64,000 bases of DNA, from positions 62,001-126,000 of the forward strand of contig CAWETL010000009.1 of NCBI GenBank assembly GCA_963812085.1. The letters run 5' to 3'. The notes under the pieces were generated by a model, which saw only the letters and a program-made list of their open reading frames with translations, searched no databases and was not told the DNA's origin. Shown piece after piece: positions 27,230-35,851 of the stretch (positions are counted from its first letter, which is position 1; each line of letters opens with the position of its first letter). A program made the position numbers and the translations under genes. The stretch comes from SPDF01 sp963812085. GTDB taxonomy: Bacteria; Gemmatimonadota; Gemmatimonadetes; Gemmatimonadales; GWC2-71-9.

Positions 27230-27808
27230 ATGCTGACCGACGACGCCTACGAACTGCTCCGCCTCCTGGCCTCCCCGATCGTGGCGGTCACCTCCGCGCA
27301 CGGCGGCCGGACCAACGGCATGATCCTCGACAGCGCCCTTCGCGCGTCGATCTCCCCGGCCCACCCGCGGCTCTCGGTGTACGTCCACAAATGGCACCTG
27401 AGCCACGACCTGATCTGGGCCAGCGGCCGGTTCGGCGCCCACCTGCTCCACCGCGACCAGTTCGAGCTGGTGCACAGCCTCGGCTTCCGCAGCGGGCGGG
27501 ACGTGGCGGACAAATTGTCGGGGATTCCGCACCGGATCGGGGCGGGAGGAGTGCCGCTGCTGGAGGATTGCTACGCAGCCTTCGAGTGCCGGGTCCTCAA
27601 CACGATGGACGCCGGCCCCTCGACGCTGTACCTGGCCGAGGTGGTCGCGACGCACGGCGGCGTGGGCGGCGAGCTCCTGACCGCCGATCACTTCCGGGCC
27701 CACCTCCCGGCGGCGTGGCGGGAGGAATTCCTGCGGAACTACCGGGACGCCCAGGAGCGGATCGCCCGGACGTCGGACGTGCGCGACGTCCGCCCCTGGG
27801 GGGCCTGA
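27230..27808 (+). CDS. Flavin reductase-like FMN-binding protein
   Basis: A 192-aa protein of the flavin-reductase split-barrel family. The N-terminal strand VAVTSAHGGRTNGMILDS and the following PRLSVYVHKWHLSHDLI match the FMN-binding pattern of reductases that feed monooxygenases with reduced flavin. The C-terminal third (HLPAAWREEFLRNYRD) is helical and less typical. The partner enzyme is not in the window. No ribosome-binding site precedes ATG 27230 and a TAGATT lies 5 nt upstream, so the message may be leaderless. Its stop is one base from that of the convergent pntB gene. Confidence 0.82.
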   Translation: MLTDDAYELLRLLASPIVAVTSAHGGRTNGMILDSALRASISPAHPRLSVYVHKWHLSHDLIWASGRFGAHLLHRDQFELVHSLGFRSGRDVADKLSGIPHRIGAGGVPLLEDCYAAFECRVLNTMDAGPSTLYLAEVVATHGGVGGELLTADHFRAHLPAAWREEFLRNYRDAQERIARTSDVRDVRPWGA

Positions 27809-27809
27809 G

Positions 27810-29204
27810 CTACAGCGTCTTCACCTCGCTCACGAGGCGCGTCAACGACTGCTTGGCGTCCCCGAAGAGCATCGACGTCTTTTCGTTGTAGAACAGCTCG
27901 TTCTCGATGCCCGCGAAGCCCGGGTTCATGCTCCGTTTCATCACGATCACCTTCTGGGCCTGGTCCACGTTCAGGATCGGCATGCCGTGGATCGGGCTCG
28001 ACGGGTCGTTCCGGGCCGCCGGGTTCACCACGTCGTTCGCGCCGATCACCAGCGCCACGTCCGCCTGCGGGAACTGCGGGTTGATCTCGTCCATCTCCAC
28101 CAGCCGGTCATAGGGCACGTTGGCTTCCGCCAGCAGCACGTTCATGTGCCCCGGCATCCGCCCCGCCACCGGGTGGATGGCGTACTTCACCTCCCCGCCG
28201 CGCTTCTCGATCAGGTCGGCGAGCTCCCGCACCGTGTGCTGGGCCTGCGCCACCGCGAGGCCGTAGCCCGGCACCACGATCACCGACCGCGCGTACGCCA
28301 GCTGCATGGCCGCGTCCTCCACCGAGATTTCCCGGACCGTGAGCCCCTCGGACGTCTTCCCCGACCCGCCCGCCACCACGCTCCCGAACGCGCCGAAGAG
28401 CACGTTGCCGAACGAGCGGTTCATCGCCTTGCTCATGACGATCGAGAGGATGAAGCCGGACGCGCCGTCCAGCGCCCCCGCGATGATCAGCACGTTGTTC
28501 CCGATGGCGAAGCCGGTCGCGGCCGAGGCGAGGCCGGCGTACGAGTTCATCAGCGAAATGACGACCGGCATGTCCGCGCCACCGATCGGGAGGACCAGCA
28601 GGATGCCCGACAGGAGCGCGAGCCCGACCATCAGGTAGAAGACCTGTTCGGCGCCAGGGTGAAGGAGGAGGTACCCGAAGGACCCGATCGTGACCGCGAA
28701 CAGCGCGATGTTGGCCACGTTCTGGCCGCGGTAGGTGAGCGGCCGTCCCGGGATGAGTTCCTGGAGCTTGCTGAACGCCATGAAGCTGCCGCTCACCGTG
28801 AGCGCGCCGAAGACGACCTCGAACCCGAGCGCCGCCATCAGCGGCGTCGAGACCGGCTCACCGCCGTGCAGGTGGGTGTAGTACTCGGCGATGCCGACCA
28901 GGGTGGCCGCGAGGGCGCCGAAGACGTGGGAGATCGCGATCCGCTGCGGCATCGCGGTCATCGGCACGTAGACGCCGAGGGGGTACCCGATGATCGAGCC
29001 GATCACGAGCCCCGAGAGGATCCAGCCGTAGGTCAGGATCTCGTGATGCAGCAGGGTGCCCGCCACGGCGATCACCATGCCCAGCGCCGCCTGCTGCATG
29101 CCGCGGCGGGCGGTGTCGGCCTTGGTCAGGCTGCGAAGGCCCAGGATGAACAGGACCGAGGCGGCGATGTAGGCCGCCTGGATGAGGAGCTCCCGGGGAG
29201 TCAT
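27810..29204 (-). CDS. pntB: NAD(P) transhydrogenase subunit beta, copy 1
   Basis: Membrane and NADP-binding subunit of proton-translocating transhydrogenase, 464 aa. About nine helices fill residues 1-260; the C-terminal domain carries the NADP Rossmann motif VPGYGLAVAQAQ, then KYAIHPVAGRMPGHMNVLLAEA and GANDVVNPAA. The protein couples hydride transfer from NADH to NADP+ to proton entry. Its C-terminal domain is nearly identical to that of the second copy (29556-30947), while the membrane halves have diverged strongly. ATG 29204 overlaps the stop of the upstream small subunit (ATGA). Confidence 0.93.
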   Translation of the reverse strand: MTPRELLIQAAYIAASVLFILGLRSLTKADTARRGMQQAALGMVIAVAGTLLHHEILTYGWILSGLVIGSIIGYPLGVYVPMTAMPQRIAISHVFGALAATLVGIAEYYTHLHGGEPVSTPLMAALGFEVVFGALTVSGSFMAFSKLQELIPGRPLTYRGQNVANIALFAVTIGSFGYLLLHPGAEQVFYLMVGLALLSGILLVLPIGGADMPVVISLMNSYAGLASAATGFAIGNNVLIIAGALDGASGFILSIVMSKAMNRSFGNVLFGAFGSVVAGGSGKTSEGLTVREISVEDAAMQLAYARSVIVVPGYGLAVAQAQHTVRELADLIEKRGGEVKYAIHPVAGRMPGHMNVLLAEANVPYDRLVEMDEINPQFPQADVALVIGANDVVNPAARNDPSSPIHGMPILNVDQAQKVIVMKRSMNPGFAGIENELFYNEKTSMLFGDAKQSLTRLVSEVKTL

Positions 29205-29512
29205 GGCTGCTTCTCTCCCGGGACCTGCTCCGGCTGCCGGCGAAACATCTTGAGCATCCGGTCGGTGATGATGAACCCGCCCACCGCGTTGATCGTGGCC
29301 GAGATGACGGCCACGAATCCCAGGATGGTGCTGACCTGGTTCCGCTCGGAGCCCGCGGCCACCAGCGAGCCCACCAGGGAAATGGCGGAGATCGCGTTCG
29401 TCGCGGACATCAGCGGCGTATGGAGGAGCGGCGGCACGCGGGTGATGACCATGAAGCCCACGAAACCGGCCAGGATGAAGACGTAAATCTCGATGAAGCC
29501 CAGATACGTCAT
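29201..29512 (-). CDS. pntAB: NAD(P) transhydrogenase small membrane subunit (alpha-2), copy 1
   Basis: A 103-aa membrane subunit corresponding to the C-terminal helices of E. coli PntA in organisms with a split alpha chain. Family signature HTPLMSATNAISAI is present, then a second helix and TDRMLKMFRR. A strong AGGAGG precedes ATG 29512, so translation can restart after the 43-nt gap from the upstream pntB copy. It forms a module with pntB copy 1 through a 4-nt overlap. Confidence 0.92.
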   Translation of the reverse strand: MTYLGFIEIYVFILAGFVGFMVITRVPPLLHTPLMSATNAISAISLVGSLVAAGSERNQVSTILGFVAVISATINAVGGFIITDRMLKMFRRQPEQVPGEKQP

Positions 29513-29555
29513 CGGGTGCCTCCTGCGGGTGTCAGGTCTCCCGGAACGGGAGTGC

Positions 29556-30947
29556 CTACAGCGTCTTCATCTCGGTGACGAGCCGCGTCAGGGTCTGCTT
29601 CGCGTCGCCGAACAGCATCGCGGTGTTCGCGTTGTAGAACAGGTCGTTCTCGATCCCCGCGAACCCCGCGCTCATGCCCCGCTTCAGGACGATCGTGCTC
29701 TTGGCCAGGTCGGCGTTGAGGATCGGCATCCCGTAGATCGGGCTCGACGTGTCGGTCCGGGCGGCCGGATTGACCACGTCGTTGGCCCCGATCACCAGGG
29801 CCACGTCCGCGCGATGGAACTCGTCGTTGATCTGCTCCATCTCGGAGAGCTTGTCGTAGTCCACGTTCGCCTCCGCCAGGAGCACGTTCATGTGCCCCGG
29901 CATCCGCCCCGCCACCGGATGGATGGCGTACTTCACCTCGCCGCCCCGCTTCTCGATCAGGTCGGCCAGTTCCCGCACCGCGTGCTGCGCCTGCGCCACC
30001 GCCAGCCCGTACCCCGGGACGACGATCACGAACTGCGCATAGCCGAGTTGGACGGCGGCGTCTTCCACGCTCACCTGGCGGACCGTGAGGCCCTCGGCGC
30101 TCCGCGTCCCGCCGGCCGTCCCGCCGCCGAACGCGCCGAAGAGCACGTTGGCGAGCGAGCGGTTCATCGCCTTGCACATGATCTGGCTGAGGATGATGCC
30201 GGACGAGCCGACCAGCGCGCCGGCGATGATCAGCAGGTTGTTGTGGATCACGAAGCCGGTCATGGCCGCCGCGATCCCGGAATACGAGTTCAGCAGGGAG
30301 ATGACCACCGGCATGTCGGCGCCGCCGATCGGGATGACCAGCAGCACGCCCAGCAGCAGCGAGAGGGCGATGACGGCGTAGAACGGCCAGAGGACCTGCG
30401 CCGGCGTGGCGACCTGGTAGGTGGCGAGCCCCGCGATCACCACGAAGGTCAGCGCGTTGACCGCCTTCTGCATCGGGAAGGTGATCGGCTTGCCGGTCAT
30501 CACTTCCTCGAGCTTGGCCCACGCGATGAGGCTTCCGGAGAGCGTCACGGCCCCCACGAGCAGGCTCAGCTGGGTGGTGACGGCCACGTCCAGCGCCGGC
30601 GTGCTCCCGGTGAATTCCGCCTTGAGGAACTCCGCGCCCCCGACGAGCAGCGAGGACCCGCCGCCGAAGCCGTTCAGGAGCGCCACCATCTGGGGCATGG
30701 ACGTCATCTTGACCGAGCGCGCCATCCACCAGCCGAGGGCGGAGCCGACCAGCATGCCGGCCGCGATGGTCTCGAACGAGATGATGCCCCGCTCGAACAG
30801 GGTCACGACGATCGCGAGGAGCATGCCGACGCCGGAGAGCAGGTTGCCGGGGCGCGCCGTGACGGGGCTGCTCAGCCGCTTGAGCCCGATCACGAACAAC
30901 ACGGCCGCGACGAGGTACAGCAGCGCTTCGAGCGCCGGAGGGATCAC
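29556..30947 (-). CDS. pntB: NAD(P) transhydrogenase subunit beta, copy 2
   Basis: Second beta subunit, 463 aa, with the same layout: membrane part to about residue 255, then the NADP domain with VPGYGLAVAQAQ, IHPVAGRMPGHMNVLLAEA and GANDVVNPAA. Compared with copy 1 the first 250 residues differ widely, but from GLTVR onward the proteins are close to identical. Strong selection on, or gene conversion of, the NADP domain would explain this. The start is GTG 30947, overlapping the small-subunit stop (GTGA). It stands directly downstream of pntAA and pntAB copy 2, so this set is the complete enzyme. Confidence 0.92.
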   Translation of the reverse strand: MIPPALEALLYLVAAVLFVIGLKRLSSPVTARPGNLLSGVGMLLAIVVTLFERGIISFETIAAGMLVGSALGWWMARSVKMTSMPQMVALLNGFGGGSSLLVGGAEFLKAEFTGSTPALDVAVTTQLSLLVGAVTLSGSLIAWAKLEEVMTGKPITFPMQKAVNALTFVVIAGLATYQVATPAQVLWPFYAVIALSLLLGVLLVIPIGGADMPVVISLLNSYSGIAAAMTGFVIHNNLLIIAGALVGSSGIILSQIMCKAMNRSLANVLFGAFGGGTAGGTRSAEGLTVRQVSVEDAAVQLGYAQFVIVVPGYGLAVAQAQHAVRELADLIEKRGGEVKYAIHPVAGRMPGHMNVLLAEANVDYDKLSEMEQINDEFHRADVALVIGANDVVNPAARTDTSSPIYGMPILNADLAKSTIVLKRGMSAGFAGIENDLFYNANTAMLFGDAKQTLTRLVTEMKTL

Positions 30948-31234
30948 TTGCCCTCCGGCTTCTTCGTGAACATCTGCAGCATCCGGTCGGTCACCGCGTA
31001 GCCGCCGACCACGTTCATCATGGCGAGGACCACGGCGCCGAAGCCGAACGCCCGGGACACCCAGCCGAAGCCGCCGCCCGCCACCACCAGCGCCCCCACG
31101 ATCGTGATCCCGCTGATCGCGTTCGCCCCCGACATCAGCGGCGTGTGCAGCATCGTGGGGACCCGGTTGATGAGCTCCACCCCCAGGAAGGTGGCGAGCA
31201 CGAAGAGCGTGACGCTGAGCATCAGGGCTTCCAT
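30944..31234 (-). CDS. pntAB: NAD(P) transhydrogenase small membrane subunit (alpha-2), copy 2
   Basis: A 96-aa split-alpha membrane subunit with HTPLMSGANAISGI, a central Gly-rich helix and TDRMLQMFTKK. It lies two bases after the pntAA stop and overlaps the pntB copy 2 start by 4 nt, so the three genes AA-AB-B form one tight transcript. It is clearly related to but distinct from the copy at 29201-29512. Confidence 0.92.
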   Translation of the reverse strand: MEALMLSVTLFVLATFLGVELINRVPTMLHTPLMSGANAISGITIVGALVVAGGGFGWVSRAFGFGAVVLAMMNVVGGYAVTDRMLQMFTKKPEGK

Positions 31235-31236
31235 GC

Positions 31237-32346
31237 TCAGGACCCCTTTCCAGTGCGGAGTTCACCGGCGTGCGTCACGCACATCGGCCCGGTGATCGGA
31301 TCGGCCAGGTCCACCTGGAGGGCGCCGTCCTTGAGGATGTAGGTCACGAAGGTCAGCACGTTGCGGCCGTACATCTGGCTGGCGTGGAGCGGCACACCCG
31401 CGGGGAGGTTCACCGGTCCGAGGATCGTGACCCCGCCGACCGTCACCGTTTCGCCGGCCCGGGTCAGCTCGCAGTTGCCGCCCGACTCGGCCGCCAGGTC
31501 CACGATCACCGAACCCGGCTTCATGGCGCGGACGGCGTCGGCGCTGAGGAGCCGGGGCGCGGCCCGCCCGGGGATCTGCGCGGTCGTGATGACGAGGTCC
31601 TGTCCCTTCGCGTGCTCGCCGACCGCGGCGTTCACCCGGCGCTGCTGCTCCTCCGCCAGTTCCTTCGCGTAGCCGCCCTGCCCTTCCCCCTCGACGGCGG
31701 CCAGCTCGACGAACGAGGCGCCGAGGCTCTGCACCTGCTCCCGCACCACCGAGCGCACGTCGAAGGCGGAGACGATCCCCCCCAGCCGCCGCGCCGTCGC
31801 GATCGCCTGCAGGCCCGCCACCCCGGCGCCCACCACGAACACCTTGGCTGGGGCGAGCGTGCCGGCGGCGGTCGTCAGCATCGGGATGATCCGACCCATC
31901 GCTTCCGCCCCGGCCAGGACCGCCTTGTAGCCGGCGATGGTGGCCTGCGAGGACAGCGCGTCCATCGACTGGGCCTTCGTGGTGCGGGGCACCAGTTCCA
32001 TCGCGAACGCCGTCACCCGCCGCCGCGCGAGCACGGCCAGGAGCTCCTGGGCGCTCGCGGGGGCGAGGAAGCTCACCACCGCAGCGCCCTCCCGCAGCTG
32101 ACCGGCTTCCTCCAGCGTCGGTCGCTGCACCTTGAGCACGAGGTCGGCGCCGAGCGCCTCCCCCGCCGTGGCCACCATGGTGGCGCCGGCCCCCTCGTAG
32201 GCGGAATCGGGGAAGTATGCCGATGCGCCGGCGCCGCGCTGGACGAGGACCTCACACCCGGCGGCCTTCAGTTTCCCGACCCCGTCGGGGACGAGCGCCA
32301 CCCGGCGTTCGTTGGGCTGGATCTCGGCAGGGACTCCGATTCGCAT
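31237..32346 (-). CDS. pntAA: NAD(P) transhydrogenase subunit alpha-1 (NAD-binding)
   Basis: Soluble NAD(H)-binding subunit, 369 aa, related to alanine dehydrogenase. It starts MRIGVPAEIQPNERRVAL and has the Rossmann motif VVGAGVAGLQAIATARRLG, then SAFDVR and VITTAQIPGRAAP. The alpha chain ends before the membrane helices, as in other split systems such as Rhodospirillum. It is the only alpha-1 gene in the window, although two sets of membrane subunits follow. ATG 32346 has GGAAG upstream. The selenocysteine peroxiredoxin gene lies 77 nt before it on the same strand. Confidence 0.94.
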   Translation of the reverse strand: MRIGVPAEIQPNERRVALVPDGVGKLKAAGCEVLVQRGAGASAYFPDSAYEGAGATMVATAGEALGADLVLKVQRPTLEEAGQLREGAAVVSFLAPASAQELLAVLARRRVTAFAMELVPRTTKAQSMDALSSQATIAGYKAVLAGAEAMGRIIPMLTTAAGTLAPAKVFVVGAGVAGLQAIATARRLGGIVSAFDVRSVVREQVQSLGASFVELAAVEGEGQGGYAKELAEEQQRRVNAAVGEHAKGQDLVITTAQIPGRAAPRLLSADAVRAMKPGSVIVDLAAESGGNCELTRAGETVTVGGVTILGPVNLPAGVPLHASQMYGRNVLTFVTYILKDGALQVDLADPITGPMCVTHAGELRTGKGS

Positions 32347-32423
32347 TGCGTTTCTTCCAGGAGAAAGGGGTGGTGGAACAGGTGCCAGCGTCGGCCCCCT
32401 CGGGAGGGGCGCGCCCGGCGCGG

Positions 32424-32984
32424 CTAGGGCGTACCTGCCAGGCGATCGAGGGCCGCACCGAGGCTCGTATAGGCCGTCGGGTCCACTTCGCGGAACGGCA
32501 CCGCCGTGTACCCGATGGTGCCGTCGGGAGCCACCACGAAGAGGTTGCGCGTGTCGACGCCATAGGAAGCGCTGTACGAGCCGTACGCCTTGCCGATCGC
32601 TCCGCCCGGATCGCTCAGGAACGTGAACGGGTAATCGGCGTCCTTGGCCCACGATGCGAGCACCCCAACCGAGTCGGTGCTGATCGCGAGGAGGACGATT
32701 TTCTTGCCGTTGTGGAACAGCGTCGCGTACTGATCACGGTACGCGTTCATTTGGACCGTTCAGCCCTTGGTCCGCGCCTTGTAGAAGAAGGCGATCACCA
32801 CCGTCTGCCCCTTGAAGTCTGCGAGACGGACCGGCGCCGGCAGTACCCCGCCCCTCGTCGCGCCTGCGAGGGAGAATTCCGGCGCGACCGCGCCGAGCTT
32901 CGGCGCCTCCTGCGCGGCGCCGGCCTGCGGCAGCCCCGCCGCGAGCGCTGCGGCCAGGGCGATTCCCCGGGCGTAGTTCGTCAT
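32424..32984 (-). CDS. Exported peroxiredoxin, predicted selenoprotein (Sec75 at TGA)
   Basis: AhpC/TSA-type peroxiredoxin of 186 residues read through an in-frame TGA (32762-32760). A signal peptide covers 1-24 (ALAAALAAGLPQAGAA/Q). Residues 55-80 read LADFKGQTVVIAFFYKARTKG, TGA, TVQM, which aligns with the family pattern ADFKG-FFPxxxTPGCTxQM; the TGA replaces the peroxidatic cysteine. The conserved continuation is YRDQYATLF, LLAISTD, FTFLSDPGG and YGVDTRNLFVVAPDG, where the arginine is the active-site Arg. Both sides of the TGA are in the same frame with no indel. A stem-loop at 32745-32724 fits a bacterial SECIS. ATG 32984 has AAGGAG. The alternative, a nonsense mutation or error exactly at that codon, is less likely. 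No Sec machinery genes are in the window. Confidence 0.82.
32724..32745 (-). promoter_or_regulatory. Candidate bacterial SECIS element
   Basis: On the transcript, CGCGUAC and GUACGCG form a perfect 7-bp stem with the 8-nt loop CGUGAUCA. The stem starts 14 nt after the UGA, so the loop starts 22 nt after it. The second loop base is G, as in known bSECIS elements, and the distance is in the usual range. Confidence 0.7.
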
Positions 32985-33157
32985 CGTGGACTCCTTCTGT
33001 CGGGCGGGCGGTACGCAGTGGCAGCGAGGGGATTTCCCCGCCGCGCCCCTGCGGCACGGCCCGATGGAATGTACAACGGCCGCGCCGTTCCGAGCGCCCC
33101 GCCCCGCCCGCCGGGAGGCGGAACGCCGTTTCTAGAGGGAAAACCCGCCGAATCCCA

Positions 33158-33186
33158 TTGTTGACACAGGGAAAAGTCGCTACATT
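33158..33186 (+). promoter_or_regulatory. Predicted promoter of the SWIB gene
   Basis: TTGTTG (33158-33163), a 17-bp spacer and TACATT (33181-33186), about 65 nt before the ATG. A TTGACA overlaps the -35 but would leave too short a spacer. Confidence 0.4.
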
Positions 33187-33251
33187 GGGATCGCAGTCCA
33201 ACGGTGTCCCCTGCGGTGTGCAATGCGTTCACCCTCGATCGGAGACCTCTG

Positions 33252-33599
33252 ATGGCAACCAAGAAGAAGGCCAAGAAGCCGGCCAAGAAGAAGGCTGCGA
33301 AGAAGAAGACCGTCAAGAAGGCCGCGAAGAAGAAGACCGCCTCCAAGCGGAAGCCGTCGGCCGCGTTCATGAAGCCCATGAAGGTCGATGCCGCTCTTGC
33401 GGCCGTGATCGGCGCCGGACCGTATCCGCGCACCGAAGTCACCAAGAAGCTCTGGGCCTACATCAAGCGGAAGGGCCTCCAGGATTCCAAGAATCGCCGC
33501 GACATCAACGCCGACGCCAACCTCAAGGTGGTCTTCGGCGGGCGGTCCAAGGTCAACATGTTCGAGATGACCAAGCTCGTCAGCAAGCACCTTTCGTAG
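33252..33599 (+). CDS. Histone H1-like lysine-rich SWIB-domain protein
   Basis: A 115-aa DNA-binding protein. Residues 1-38 are built from Lys/Ala repeats (KKKAKKPAKKKAAKKK), like bacterial histone H1 homologues and eukaryotic H1 tails. Residues about 39-115 are a SWIB/MDM2 domain (LAAVIGAGPYPRTEVTKKLWAYIKRKGLQD, then DANLKVVFG). The same fusion or its parts are known from Chlamydia and several environmental phyla, where a role in nucleoid compaction is proposed. GGAGA precedes ATG 33252, a promoter-like sequence lies upstream, and a clean terminator follows, so it is monocistronic. Its size and strong regulatory signals suggest an abundant protein. Confidence 0.92.
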   Translation: MATKKKAKKPAKKKAAKKKTVKKAAKKKTASKRKPSAAFMKPMKVDAALAAVIGAGPYPRTEVTKKLWAYIKRKGLQDSKNRRDINADANLKVVFGGRSKVNMFEMTKLVSKHLS

Positions 33600-33631
33600 T
33601 TCCCGACATCCCCCGCAGGGACCGGACGGAG

Positions 33632-33662
33632 GGCACGCCCGCTGGCGTGCCCTTTCGGTTTC
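33632..33662 (+). terminator. Terminator of the SWIB gene
   Basis: GGGCACGCC and GGCGTGCCC form a perfect 9-bp stem with a CGCT loop, followed by TTTCGGTTT. Confidence 0.8.
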
Positions 33663-33669
33663 CTCCCCC

Positions 33670-33698
33670 TTCCAGCCCCACCGGGCGCTCGCTATACT
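33670..33698 (+). promoter_or_regulatory. Predicted promoter of ettA
   Basis: TTCCAG (33670-33675), 17-bp spacer and TATACT (33693-33698). The -10 ends 8 nt before the ATG, so the mRNA would have almost no leader. Confidence 0.45.
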
Positions 33699-33706
33699 CC
33701 CGCCCC

Positions 33707-35386
<1,680 letters not shown>

Positions 35387-35395
35387 CCGCCGGCT

Positions 35396-35851
35396 GTGAC
35401 CACCCACGACATCCTGCTGATCCACGCCTCGGCGACGCTCTTTCTGGCCGGGGTGATGTGGACCGTGCAGCTGACCATCATCCCGGTCATCGAGCGTGAC
35501 ACGCCCGGCACCTGGCCGCACCACGCGATGATCTATCGCCGGGTGTTCCGGACGCTGTTCTGGCCGGCCGTGGTCGTCGAGGGGGGATCTGGCATGCTGG
35601 CCGCGCTGCGGCACCCGCCGGGCATCCCTGCCTGGATCCACGGCGTCAACCTGCTGCTGCTCGCCTGTGCCTGGGGCACGACGCCGCTGGTCATCTACCT
35701 TGTCCGGCACCAGCCGCTGGCGCGGTTCGATCCGGCGGGGTTCAGCCGCTTCGCGCGGCTCAACTGGATCCGCGTGGCCGTCTGGACCGCGCGCTGCGGC
35801 GTGGTGCTCGCGATGCTCCGGCTCGCCAACGCGGCGGCGCGCGCCGGCTAG
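35396..35851 (+). CDS. Membrane protein, 151 aa, four predicted helices
   Basis: Small inner-membrane protein with four predicted helices (about 7-28, 50-68, 80-100 and 127-146). The spacing resembles DUF1772-like or other small four-helix membrane proteins, but I cannot assign a family firmly. The start is GTG 35396, placed 9 nt after ettA, so the two may be co-transcribed. The TAG stop lies in a CTAG (35848-35851) whose other strand supplies the stop of the SARP regulator. Confidence 0.72.
   Translation: MTTHDILLIHASATLFLAGVMWTVQLTIIPVIERDTPGTWPHHAMIYRRVFRTLFWPAVVVEGGSGMLAALRHPPGIPAWIHGVNLLLLACAWGTTPLVIYLVRHQPLARFDPAGFSRFARLNWIRVAVWTARCGVVLAMLRLANAAARAG

Noticed and set aside
27987..31001. 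Long plus-strand ORFs opposite the transhydrogenase genes
   Set aside because: His/Asp/Arg-rich shadows of the pnt genes with repeated sequence only because the two pntB genes are alike.
32760..32984. Reading the peroxiredoxin as a pseudogene or two genes
   Set aside because: The break is a single TGA exactly at the catalytic cysteine, with no other damage, and a hairpin follows; a random nonsense mutation there is improbable. Genome-wide TGA recoding is excluded because many genes here end in TGA.
33161..33186. TTGACA to TACATT as the SWIB promoter
   Set aside because: The spacer would be 14 bp; the overlapping TTGTTG with 17 bp is preferred.
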